Origin: Reyranella soli
GTDB lineage: Bacteria > Pseudomonadota > Alphaproteobacteria > Reyranellales > Reyranellaceae
Reading direction: 5' to 3'
Assembly: GCF_007992495.1 (NCBI RefSeq)
Contig: NZ_BKAJ01000020.1
Span: 55,092 to 119,091 of the forward strand
Length of the DNA: 64,000 nucleotides
A program made the position numbers and the translations under genes. Under the pieces are notes generated by a model, which was given only the letters and a program-made list of their open reading frames with translations, was not told the DNA's origin and did not search any database. Every line of letters starts with the position of its first letter. The first letter of the stretch is position 1. Of this stretch, positions 35,870 to 43,692 are shown piece by piece.

Positions 35870-36760
35870 ATGGAGCAGGGCAAAAGCGGTCGCGCACTCG
35901 TCGTCGGAGGCGACAGTCTTGTCGGCTCCGCGCTGCAGGTGCGTTGCCGCAAGCTCGGATCGGCGGTCGACGTCACGTCGCGCCGGCCGGTTGGCCAGCA
36001 GGACGGCGGCACCGTCTTCCTCGATCTCGGCAATCCCGACTTCACGCCTTTGCAGGGCGGCCGCTACGACGCAGCCTTCATCTGCGCCGCCGTGACCAGC
36101 ATGCAGGTCTGCCAGGCCGAGCCGGCGCGCTCGCGCCGCGTCAATGTCGACAACACCCTCGAGCTCATGCGCCGGCTGGCCGACCGCGGCACGCACCTGG
36201 TGTTCCTGTCGAGCAGCCAGGTGTTCGACGGCGAGACGCCGATGCCGGATGAGGCCGCGTCGACCAACCCGAAGAACGAATACGGTGCCCAGAAGCTCGC
36301 CGTCGAGGAGGCGATCGAGCGGGAGGGGCTGCCGGCCGCCGTCCTGCGCCCGACCAAGGTGCTCGCCGATCGTCCGGTGGGCGTCTTCAAGGGGTGGTTC
36401 GAGGCGCTAGCCAAGGGGCAGCCCGTTCAGGCCGCGACCAACATGGCGCTGTCGCCGGTCATGGTCGGCGACGTCGCCGAAGCGGCCGGGCGGCTCGCCG
36501 CCGGCCGCCATCGCGGTGTCTGGCACCTGGGTTCCAGCGACGAGATCGGTTATTTCGACGCCGCCCGGCTGATGGCCGAGAGGCGCGGTCTGCCGGTGTC
36601 ATTGGTGAAGGGCGAGGCGCTGACCGAGGCCCAGGTGCCGCAGATCTACCGCCACCGCTATGTGACGCTCCGCTGCGAGAAGATCGCGCGGACCCTGCCG
36701 ATGCCGGTCCGCAGCGCGCGCGACATCCTCGACACGCTGTTCGCGGGCTTCCCGCGATGA
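35870..36760 (+). CDS. RmlD-like NAD(P)-dependent sugar reductase
   Basis: 296 residues starting on the base after the upstream stop. It has ALVVGGDSLVGSALQVRC, FICAAVTSMQVCQ, SSSQVFDGETPMPDE and catalytic YGAQK in NPKNEYGAQKLAVEEAI. This is the RmlD substrate-binding family, which reduces 4-keto sugar nucleotides. The glycine motif GGDSLVG is a little off the canonical GxxGQLG. The stop overlaps the HAD gene start by ATGA. Confidence 0.82.
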   Translation: MEQGKSGRALVVGGDSLVGSALQVRCRKLGSAVDVTSRRPVGQQDGGTVFLDLGNPDFTPLQGGRYDAAFICAAVTSMQVCQAEPARSRRVNVDNTLELMRRLADRGTHLVFLSSSQVFDGETPMPDEAASTNPKNEYGAQKLAVEEAIEREGLPAAVLRPTKVLADRPVGVFKGWFEALAKGQPVQAATNMALSPVMVGDVAEAAGRLAAGRHRGVWHLGSSDEIGYFDAARLMAERRGLPVSLVKGEALTEAQVPQIYRHRYVTLRCEKIARTLPMPVRSARDILDTLFAGFPR

Positions 36761-37362
36761 GAGTAGGCATCGACCTCGACAACACGCTGATCTCCTACGA
36801 TCAGGCGTTCCAGCGCGTCGCCAAGGAGGAGGGGCTGTTGCCGTCGTCGTTCGAGGGCAACAAGGCCGCGGTCAAGCGGGCGCTGCTGGCCGAGCGGCCG
36901 GACGGCTTTCTCTGGGAGAGCCTGCAGGGCCTGGTCTATGGCCGGCGGATCGACGCCGCGATCCTGTTCGACGGCGTGGCGAGATTCCTGGAAGCCTGCC
37001 GGGCGCGCGCCGACGTGGTGGCGATCGTCAGCCACAAGACCGAGCTGGCGCATCACGATCCGCACATGACCGACCTGCGCGTGGCCGCACTTCGCTGGAT
37101 GGAGAGCAACCGCTTCTTCGACACCGCGGGCCTCGGCATCGGCCGCGACAACGTCTATTTCGAAGGTACGCGCGACGAGAAGGTGAGGCGCATACGGGCG
37201 CTTGAATGCGACGTGTTCGTCGACGATCTTGCCGAAGTCTTGGGCCATGCCGAGATGCCGGCGACCTGCCGCAAGATACTGTTCGGCAGCGAGCCGCAGA
37301 GTGAGTTCGAGCAATATGCCTCCTGGGACGAAGTCCGTGACGCGCTCTTCCGCGGCAACTGA
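36757..37362 (+). CDS. HAD-superfamily phosphatase-like protein
   Basis: 201 residues from ATG 36757. The nucleophile motif is GIDLDNTLISYD (D6 and D8 near the N-terminus), followed by IVSHKTE as motif II and VFVDDLAEVLGHA as motif IV, so all key residues are present. The length suits a small capped HAD. It is not obviously GmhB. It sits between the RmlD-like gene and a kinase gene and overlaps the kinase start by 26 bp. A phosphatase acting on a sugar phosphate is likely. Confidence 0.75.
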   Translation: MRVGIDLDNTLISYDQAFQRVAKEEGLLPSSFEGNKAAVKRALLAERPDGFLWESLQGLVYGRRIDAAILFDGVARFLEACRARADVVAIVSHKTELAHHDPHMTDLRVAALRWMESNRFFDTAGLGIGRDNVYFEGTRDEKVRRIRALECDVFVDDLAEVLGHAEMPATCRKILFGSEPQSEFEQYASWDEVRDALFRGN

Positions 37363-38371
37363 CGATATCCAAGACGTCGCCCGCACCCTGTGTGCCGGGC
37401 CGATCCGGTCGATCTCGGAGATCCGCCGTGGCGGCAACAGCCGGATCTTCCGCGTCGAGACGCAGGCTGCGCGCTATGCGCTGAAGAAATACCCCGCGGC
37501 CGACAACCGCAACCGGCTCGAGGCCGAGGTCAATGCGCTCGGCTTCATGGAGCGCAAGGGCATTGGCCGCACGCCCAAGGTGGTGGCCGTGTCGCCCGAG
37601 CGGCGCTTCGCCCTGCTGACCTGGATCGACGGCGAGGCGGTGGACGCCGTCACCGACGCCGATGTCGCCGACTTCGCCGCCTTCCAGATCGCCCTCGATC
37701 GCGGCATCGACGCCGAAGCGCGCAGCGCGATCGGCGAGGCCTCCGAGGCCTGCCTGTCGGGACCGCGGATCATGTCGCAGATCGAGCGGCGCTACGCCCG
37801 GCTCGCCGCCGTCAAGCATGACGTGCCGGAGTTTGCCGCGTTCTTCGACGAAGTCCTCGAGCCGTCGCTGGCCCGCTTCGAGGCCGGTGCCCAGGAGGCC
37901 TATCGCCGGCTGGGCTTCGACTTTTCCCAGGACATCGCGCCGCAGTTCCGCACCCTCATTCCCTCCGACATGGGGGCGCACAACGCGCTCCGGGCCGCCG
38001 ACGGTCGCCTGCATTTCCTCGATTTCGAGTATTTCGGCTGGGACGATCCGCTCACCAGCATCGCCAACTTCGTCATGCATCCCGGCATGCGGCTGAGCGA
38101 CCGGCAGAAGGCGCTCTACCAGCAGGCGCTGCTCGGCCATTTCGGCCGGCATGCCGAGAGCGAACGCCTGCCGGCGCTGATGCCGCTCTACGGGCTGCGC
38201 TGGTGCGCCATCATCCTGGGCGAGCTCTTGCCGGAACGCTGGCAGCACCGGCTGGACAGCAACGCAGCGCACGGCACCTGGGACGACGTCCGCCGCCAGC
38301 AGATCGCCAAGGCGCGGGCGTTGGTCTCGCAAATGACTTCTTGGGAGCGCGGGCCTCTGGCCCGCTCATGA
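37337..38371 (+). CDS. APH/choline kinase-like phosphotransferase
   Basis: About 344 residues from GTG 37337; ATG 37316 is an alternative and both overlap the HAD gene. It has EIRRGGNSRIFRVET (nucleotide loop), YALKKYP (ATP lysine), SDMGAHNALRAADG (Brenner-type HxD replaced by SDMGAHN) and HFLDFEYFGWDDP (metal-binding DFE). The last ten or so residues, WERGPLARS, and the stop codon are encoded by the hairpin repeat at 38343, so the original C-terminus was replaced or extended. It may phosphorylate a small molecule, sugar or choline-like head group. Confidence 0.78.
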   Translation: MTRSSAATDDIQDVARTLCAGPIRSISEIRRGGNSRIFRVETQAARYALKKYPAADNRNRLEAEVNALGFMERKGIGRTPKVVAVSPERRFALLTWIDGEAVDAVTDADVADFAAFQIALDRGIDAEARSAIGEASEACLSGPRIMSQIERRYARLAAVKHDVPEFAAFFDEVLEPSLARFEAGAQEAYRRLGFDFSQDIAPQFRTLIPSDMGAHNALRAADGRLHFLDFEYFGWDDPLTSIANFVMHPGMRLSDRQKALYQQALLGHFGRHAESERLPALMPLYGLRWCAIILGELLPERWQHRLDSNAAHGTWDDVRRQQIAKARALVSQMTSWERGPLARS

Positions 38372-38401
38372 GCATGAGGCGGGCCAGACGCCCGCGCTCC
38401 C
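38343..38401. repeat. REP-like hairpin repeat at convergent gene ends
   Basis: A 59-bp imperfect inverted repeat starting GGGAGCGCGGGCCTCTGG and ending in its complement, with a CTCATGAGCATGAG centre. It provides the kinase stop codon (38369-38371) and lies one base before the Wzt stop. The same half-sequence recurs at 47137 and 63964. Confidence 0.9.
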
Positions 38402-39178
38402 TTAGACCGCCGAAAACCGCTTCATGTTGTCCTTCTCGACGAAGGTCGCGCGGCGGTAGGCGCGGGCGACGTCGGCGACGCTGCCGGCTTCGCGGACGCG
38501 GCCGTTGTCGATCCACATCGCGCTCTCGCACAGGCGCGACAGCTCGCCGGTCGAGTGGCTGACGAAGAGCAGCGTGCCGGTGCGGCGGAAATTGTCGATC
38601 CAGTCGACGCACTTCTTCTGGAAGGCGAGATCGCCCACCGACAGCGCCTCGTCGACGATCAGGATCTCGGCGTCGATGTGGGCGCATATGGCGAAGGCAA
38701 GCCGCATGCGCATGCCGGCCGAATAGAGCTTCAGCGGCTGGTCCATGAAGGCGCCGATGCCGGCGAACTCGGTGATCGAGTCGAACTTTTGCAGGATCTC
38801 CTGGCGCTTCAGTCCTAGCACGGCGCCGCCGATCAGCACGTTCTCGCGGCCCGTGGCCTCGAGGTCGAAGGTGGCGCCGAGCGCCAGCACCGGCGCGACC
38901 CGGCCCTTGACCCAGATCTCGCCTTTGGTCGGCTTGGTCATGCCGCAGACGATCTGCAGCAGCGTGGACTTGCCGCAGCCGTTGCGCCCGATGATGCCGA
39001 GGCTCCTGCCGCGCTTGACCTCGAAGCTGATGTCCTTCAGCGCCCAGAACGACTTGTAATAGGGGTTCTTCTCCGACCCCACGAGCTGCTGCTTCACCCA
39101 ATCCTTCGGACTGTCGTAGAGCTTGTAGGCCTTGGCGAGGTGCTTCGCCCTGATCACGACCTCGGTGTCAGATGACAT
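38402..39178 (-). CDS. Polysaccharide ABC exporter ATP-binding subunit (Wzt/KpsT-like)
   Basis: 258 residues from ATG 39178; ATG 39190 is possible and both overlap the permease gene. Walker A is GIIGRNGCGKSTLLQIV, the signature LKLYSAGMRMRLAFAICA, Walker B EILIVDEALSVGD, and a switch His in FVSHSTGE. Unlike E. coli O9a-type Wzt it ends soon after the nucleotide-binding domain, so it has no carbohydrate-binding C-terminal domain and is closer in size to KpsT. It powers export of a lipid-linked glycan from cytoplasm to periplasm. Confidence 0.93.
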   Translation of the reverse strand: MSSDTEVVIRAKHLAKAYKLYDSPKDWVKQQLVGSEKNPYYKSFWALKDISFEVKRGRSLGIIGRNGCGKSTLLQIVCGMTKPTKGEIWVKGRVAPVLALGATFDLEATGRENVLIGGAVLGLKRQEILQKFDSITEFAGIGAFMDQPLKLYSAGMRMRLAFAICAHIDAEILIVDEALSVGDLAFQKKCVDWIDNFRRTGTLLFVSHSTGELSRLCESAMWIDNGRVREAGSVADVARAYRRATFVEKDNMKRFSAV

Positions 39179-40079
39179 CGGCGATCGCATCTTGCTGGCG
39201 CTGGAAGAACCAGTAGCCGAACCAGAAGAAGAACAGGGATACGAACATCGTCCAGGCGATGACCAGGCCGGCGGGAATCCTCCCGAACACCACCAGGTCG
39301 CGGATGGTCTCGATGAAGCCGGTCAGGATGTTGGCGTACATCAGCAAGTACCAGGTGGGCCCGAGTGTTTCGTGGCTGAAGAACACCGGTGTGGCGAACA
39401 TCAGCACCGGGGCGATGGTCATCATGAGGTAGGCGGTGTCGCGCGTGAACGCCCCCAGGGCAGACAGCAGCCAGGTGATGCCGATCAGGAACATCAGGAA
39501 AGGGACGAACCACAGAGGCAACAGCAGCACGGTCCAGTGCAGCGTGCCGGTGAAGAGAAGCTGGCAGGCCAGCATCAGCGCCAGGCCGATCGACGCATAG
39601 GTCGTCGCCCTGAGCGTCGAGATGATCGGCAGCATCTCGGCCGGAAACATCGTCTGCTTGATGTAGTGGGCGTATTCGTGGAGCAGCGAGGGCGCCCGGT
39701 AGGCCATCTCGGTGAAGAAGTTGAACGCCACCAGCCCGCCGAAGATGAAGAGAGCGTAGTCAATCGACGAATTGGACTGGGCTTTGTTGGGCAGCGTCGC
39801 CGAGCCGCCGAAGACCAGGGTGTAGGTGACGAGCGAGATCAGCGGCGCCACCACCGCCCACACCCAGCCGGCCATCGAGCCGCTGAAGCGCTCGCGCAGC
39901 TCCCGACGCAGAATTGCCGCAATCAGGTCGCGGTGGTGCCAAGCCTCGACGAATGGCCGCACCAGGAAGCGGCCGATGCGCTCCAGCCAATTGTAATCCC
40001 GCGGCTCGACCGCCTTGCCATCCACAAAGTGCATGACGGGCGCATTGGGCAGTTCCTGGCGGTTGTTCAAGTTAACCAT
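39168..40079 (-). CDS. Polysaccharide ABC exporter permease (Wzm/KpsM-like)
   Basis: 303 residues from ATG 40079, or 316 from ATG 40118. The ABC-2 type permease has about six membrane segments: WVWAVVAPLISLVTYTLVFG, YALFIFGGLVAFNFFTEMAY, FLIGITWLLSALGAFTRD and a final FVSLFFFWFGYWFF. The RRELRERFSGS amphipathic start is typical. The gene overlaps the ATPase gene. It is divergent from the TPR gene across a 322-bp gap. Confidence 0.92.
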   Translation of the reverse strand: MVNLNNRQELPNAPVMHFVDGKAVEPRDYNWLERIGRFLVRPFVEAWHHRDLIAAILRRELRERFSGSMAGWVWAVVAPLISLVTYTLVFGGSATLPNKAQSNSSIDYALFIFGGLVAFNFFTEMAYRAPSLLHEYAHYIKQTMFPAEMLPIISTLRATTYASIGLALMLACQLLFTGTLHWTVLLLPLWFVPFLMFLIGITWLLSALGAFTRDTAYLMMTIAPVLMFATPVFFSHETLGPTWYLLMYANILTGFIETIRDLVVFGRIPAGLVIAWTMFVSLFFFWFGYWFFQRQQDAIADVI

Positions 40080-40401
40080 TGAATTAAAACGACAAATCCG
40101 GACGGCGGACGGCCGCAAGACGCGATGTCAGGGTGGGGGGCATGGCGGCAGTCGCATAGCATAGCGAACCCGCCCGAGATAGCCTCGACAATGTCTCGCC
40201 CGAGCCTCCTGTCACCGTCGGCTGGAGAAAATTTGCCGTGGAATCATGGCAAGTTATCCGCCGATGTTCGGGTCACGACGTCGTCTTGACGCTCCCCAGG
40301 CGTATAGGCTAGCGGGACGCCTCGGAATCCCCTCCCGTAGCACCGGCCGCCGGTGAAAGTGCCGATCTTGACCACCACGAACGATACAATGAGAGCCGCC
40401 A
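40080..40401. other. 322-bp divergent intergenic region
   Basis: It lies between the permease gene (minus) and the TPR gene (plus). I see no conserved gene, no good -35/-10 pair at correct spacing and no strong hairpin. TTGACG on the plus strand near 40286 has no suitable -10. Promoters for both directions must be nearby but I cannot place them. Confidence 0.5.
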
Positions 40402-41532
40402 GTGGCTGACATCGGCATATTGCGAGCCGCCATCGCGCCCGTCAGGCGCCTGTGGCGCCGGCCGACCGCGGTCGACATCGCCCCCAAGGTCGGCGACGAC
40501 CAGGACGCCCGTGCCCATTTCCGCGACGGCCTGGCCAAGCGGCGTGGCGGCGACAGCGCGGGCGCGCTCGCGGCATTCGAGCGGGCGCTGGCCCTGGACT
40601 CCGATTTCGCCGACGCCGTAATGGCTCGGGCGGAGATCCTCGATGGCATGGGACGCAGCGAGGAGGCGCACGGCGAGTACGAGCGGGCGCGCCGCCTGTG
40701 GTCGGAGATGCCGCCGGGTGCCGCCGACCGGCGCTATATCTTCCGCCGTCAGGGATACTTCGCCTTCGAGGCCGAATCGTACGACCTGGTCCGCACCAAC
40801 GTCCGCAGCAAGATCCTGCCGCAGCTCGCGCACGGCAATGCGTGCCTGGCCCGCGGCCGTGCGGCCGAGGCGCTGGACAGCTACGAGCGCGCGCTGAAGG
40901 TGAACGCCAAGCTTCCCGAGGTGATGGCGCTGAAGGGCGAGGCCCTGTCGGCGCTGGGCCGCTATCAGGAAGCGATCGAGATCTTCGACGGCGTGCTGGC
41001 CACCCATCCGAAGGATGGCGACACGCTGAACGCCCGCGGCATCGCGCGCGCGGCGCTCGGCCGGCTGGCCGAAGCCAACGAGGACTGGCGCCACCAGTTC
41101 GAACTTCTGCCGCAGACCAGCTCGGCGGCGCGCGCCTGTGTGGCGATGCGCATGGCCAACTACAGCGCCGCCTTCAACGAGTTCGGCTTGGCCATCGCCA
41201 AGGAGCCCGCCAATCCCTATTGGCTGCTCTACCGGCTGACGGCCGCGCGGCTTGCCGGCGCGCCGGCCGAATCGGTCACGCTCCCCGCCGACGATCGCTG
41301 GCCCACGCTGCTGCTCGCTTTCCGCACCGGCCAGGCGACCGAGGAAGCGCTGCTCAACCGCGCCAACTCGCCCACGCGCCATGCCGAAGCGCGCTTCCAG
41401 ATGGGTGTGCTGGCCGTCGACGGCAATCCCGCGGCGGCGCGCCGCTACTGGCGCGAAGTCGTCGACCAGGGCCCGCCGGCGCTGATCGAGTTCGCCGCCG
41501 CCAGCAACGAGCTTGCGCGCCTCGGCGCCTAG
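40402..41532 (+). CDS. Tetratricopeptide repeat protein
   Basis: 376 residues from GTG 40402. TPR units are visible at about 38-75 (HFRDGLAKRRGGDSAGALAA) and 140-230 (HGNACLARGRAAEALDSYER, KGEALSALGRYQEAIEIF, RGIARAALGRLAEANEDW). It has no signal peptide or enzyme motif. The gene is 21 bp upstream of a glycosyltransferase-like gene; TPR proteins often scaffold glycan assembly, but here this is inference. Confidence 0.85.
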   Translation: MADIGILRAAIAPVRRLWRRPTAVDIAPKVGDDQDARAHFRDGLAKRRGGDSAGALAAFERALALDSDFADAVMARAEILDGMGRSEEAHGEYERARRLWSEMPPGAADRRYIFRRQGYFAFEAESYDLVRTNVRSKILPQLAHGNACLARGRAAEALDSYERALKVNAKLPEVMALKGEALSALGRYQEAIEIFDGVLATHPKDGDTLNARGIARAALGRLAEANEDWRHQFELLPQTSSAARACVAMRMANYSAAFNEFGLAIAKEPANPYWLLYRLTAARLAGAPAESVTLPADDRWPTLLLAFRTGQATEEALLNRANSPTRHAEARFQMGVLAVDGNPAAARRYWREVVDQGPPALIEFAAASNELARLGA

Positions 41533-41553
41533 CCGCGAACCACCGAGGCCAAA

Positions 41554-43131
41554 ATGTTCTCCGTCATCCTCTACGGCCGCAACGACAGCCACGGCTACAA
41601 CCTGCACAAGCGCGCGGCGATCAGCTTCAATGCGCTGGCCGAGGTGATGTCCGATCCCGACGACGAGATCCTGTTCGTCGACTACAACACGCCGGACGAC
41701 CATCCGACCTTTCCCGAGGCGATCCACGACACGCTGACCGACAAGGCCAAGCAGGTGATGCGCGTCCTGCGCGTCCGGCCCGACCAGCATGTCCGTCACC
41801 GGCTCAAGACGCACCTGGTGGCGCTCGAGGCGCAGTCGCGCAACGTGGCGCTCCGGCGCTCCAACCCGCGCAACCGCTGGATCCTCTACACCAACACAGA
41901 CATGCTGCTGGTGCCGCGCAATGAAAAGGAGTCGCTTAGCGACATCCTGGGCGCGATCCCCGACGGCTTCTACCAGGTGCCACGCTTCGAGATCCCCGAG
42001 ATGCTGTGGGAGGCCGCGTTCGACCGGCGCGACCCGGTGGGCAACCTCGCCAAGCTGCGCGACTGGTCGGTGCGCTTCCATCTCAACCAGGTCGTCCACA
42101 ACTACATGCCGATGAAGTACGACGCGCTGGGCGACTTCCAGGCGGCGCTGCGCGACGACATGTTCGCCATCCATGGCTTCGACGAGGACATGATCCTGGG
42201 CTGGCACTGCGATTCGAACCTGGCGGCGCGGCTGGCGCTCTATCGCGGCCGGGTCGACACGCTGGTCGACAAGCTGTTCGGCTATCATTGCGACCACACG
42301 CGCGTCGCCGCCGCCAACAACAAGGGGCGCGCCACGCGGATGAACGACCAGGACCGCTTCATCTGGAACGTCGCCACGCCCTACGTGCCCGCCCAGGCCG
42401 AGACCTGGGGCTGGCCCGACGTCGAGATCGAGGAGATCCGACTCGACCGCGAGACGCCCTACCAGCGCTACTCCGCCGGCCTCGACAAGGCGATCGAGCC
42501 CGCCACGATGCCGTTCGTCGAGACCAGCCTGGAATGGCAGCTGTTCGACGATCTGACCTACGACCTGCCGCACACCCTGCCGTTCGTCTGCGACCAGGTC
42601 GTGACGTTCCCGCGCTCGACCAACCTGATGCTGGTGGCGACGCGGCCGGATTTCGTCAGCAGCTTCGCCAAGGCCTGGAAGGGCATGGGCTTCACCGGGC
42701 CGCTCCTGATCCCGCAGGAGTGCGAGGGCCTGCCGCCGGACCTGCCGGGTGTCGAGCGCGCGCCGTTCGCCGAGCAGCTCGCGTCGGCCGAGCTCTTCAT
42801 CTTCGAGTTCGGTCTCGCCACCCAGACGGCGACCGAGCCGGTGCGCGCCGGCCGCCAGATGGGGCCGATCGACAAAAAGCGGTTGAAGGTCGCCGAGCGC
42901 CTGTTCAAGCGCGCAGCCGCCACCGAGGCCGAGACGCGCCCGGAGGGAAGGCGCGTGCCGCGTCGCTTCATCGGCGTCAACGTGATCTACAACAAGTTCT
43001 GGCACACCTTCACGAACTACGTCGGCGCCAACATCAATCCCTTCTGCAGCCAGGTCCTGGCCGGTCTGCCGCGCGAGGACGAATCGCTCAAGGGAAAGGT
43101 ATTGAAATTCCGGGGACGCCACGCCCTGTGA
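41554..43131 (+). CDS. Glycosyltransferase-like protein (GT-A type, uncharacterised)
   Basis: 525 residues. It starts FSVILYGRNDSHGYNLHKR, then DEILFVDYNTPDDHP. WILYTNTDMLLVPRN holds a DxD-like NTD segment, and a CDS tripeptide lies at about 218-220 in GWHCDSNLAARLALYRG, followed by YHCDHTR. The same CDS region and N-terminal RND motif occur in the 882-1967 protein. A C-terminal half of about 250 residues has no motif I know. The 3' end overlaps the convergent NUDIX gene by 44 bp. Confidence 0.7.
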   Translation: MFSVILYGRNDSHGYNLHKRAAISFNALAEVMSDPDDEILFVDYNTPDDHPTFPEAIHDTLTDKAKQVMRVLRVRPDQHVRHRLKTHLVALEAQSRNVALRRSNPRNRWILYTNTDMLLVPRNEKESLSDILGAIPDGFYQVPRFEIPEMLWEAAFDRRDPVGNLAKLRDWSVRFHLNQVVHNYMPMKYDALGDFQAALRDDMFAIHGFDEDMILGWHCDSNLAARLALYRGRVDTLVDKLFGYHCDHTRVAAANNKGRATRMNDQDRFIWNVATPYVPAQAETWGWPDVEIEEIRLDRETPYQRYSAGLDKAIEPATMPFVETSLEWQLFDDLTYDLPHTLPFVCDQVVTFPRSTNLMLVATRPDFVSSFAKAWKGMGFTGPLLIPQECEGLPPDLPGVERAPFAEQLASAELFIFEFGLATQTATEPVRAGRQMGPIDKKRLKVAERLFKRAAATEAETRPEGRRVPRRFIGVNVIYNKFWHTFTNYVGANINPFCSQVLAGLPREDESLKGKVLKFRGRHAL

Positions 43132-43681
43132 GCCGGGCACTGAGCCACCACAGGCCGGCGAGCTGAAGCGCGGGGAGCTCGATCGCTCCCGCTACCACCT
43201 TTTCGATGAACTCGGCGAGCGGCAGCTCGTAGGCGTCGATGACCTCGCCTTCGTCGAGCGCCTGACCGCCGACGGGCCGCGCGTTCAGCGCCAGGAACGA
43301 GTAGATGCGATTGGTCTGCAGAGCCGGATAGACCGGCGCCGAGCCGAGGAGGTGCCAGTCGTCGCTGGCATAGCCGGTCTCCTCGAGCAGTTCGCGTTGA
43401 ATGGCCGCCAGCGGCTCTTCGCCGTCATCGACCGTGCCGGCGGGGAATTCGGTGCGCACGCTGGTGACCGAGTGCCGGTACTGGTCGACCAGCACGATGT
43501 TGAGATCGGCCGTGAGCGCGATCACGTCGACCCAGTCGGGATGTTCGATGACCGGGCAGGGCGGCAGCGCCTGCCCGTCCGGCGCCTGCAGCACGTCTTT
43601 GCGCAGGCGCAGCCACTGGTCGGCGACCGCGTAGCTCGATCGCAACACTCTCCATGGCCGCTTCCGATCGGGACCGGCCAT
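43088..43681 (-). CDS. NUDIX hydrolase (ADP-ribose/ADP-sugar pyrophosphatase-like)
   Basis: 197 residues from ATG 43681. The NUDIX box GTVDDGEEPLAAIQRELLEE, then TGY, matches Gx5Ex7REUxEExGU exactly. FPAG precedes it, as in ADP-sugar pyrophosphatases. Such enzymes cleave nucleoside diphosphate derivatives such as ADP-ribose. The gene is convergent with the 41554 gene and overlaps its 3' end by 44 bp. It is downstream of the UDP-sugar dehydrogenase gene, 11 bp from that gene's stop. Confidence 0.92.
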   Translation of the reverse strand: MAGPDRKRPWRVLRSSYAVADQWLRLRKDVLQAPDGQALPPCPVIEHPDWVDVIALTADLNIVLVDQYRHSVTSVRTEFPAGTVDDGEEPLAAIQRELLEETGYASDDWHLLGSAPVYPALQTNRIYSFLALNARPVGGQALDEGEVIDAYELPLAEFIEKVVAGAIELPALQLAGLWWLSARLTGRGVPGISIPFP

Positions 43682-43692
43682 GGCAGGGCAGT

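Noticed and set aside
38343..38401. Reading the hairpin repeat as an attachment site or transposon end
   Set aside because: There is no integrase or transposase, no target duplication, and similar elements occur at several unrelated gene ends.
40286..40320. TTGACG with TATAGG as promoter of the TPR gene
   Set aside because: The spacing is 11 bases, too short for a sigma70 promoter.
40309..43140. Minus-strand ORF of 943 codons spanning the TPR and glycosyltransferase-like genes
   Set aside because: Long only because stop codons are rare at this GC; the composition is repetitive Arg/Val/Asp with no domain, and both plus genes have sensible motifs.
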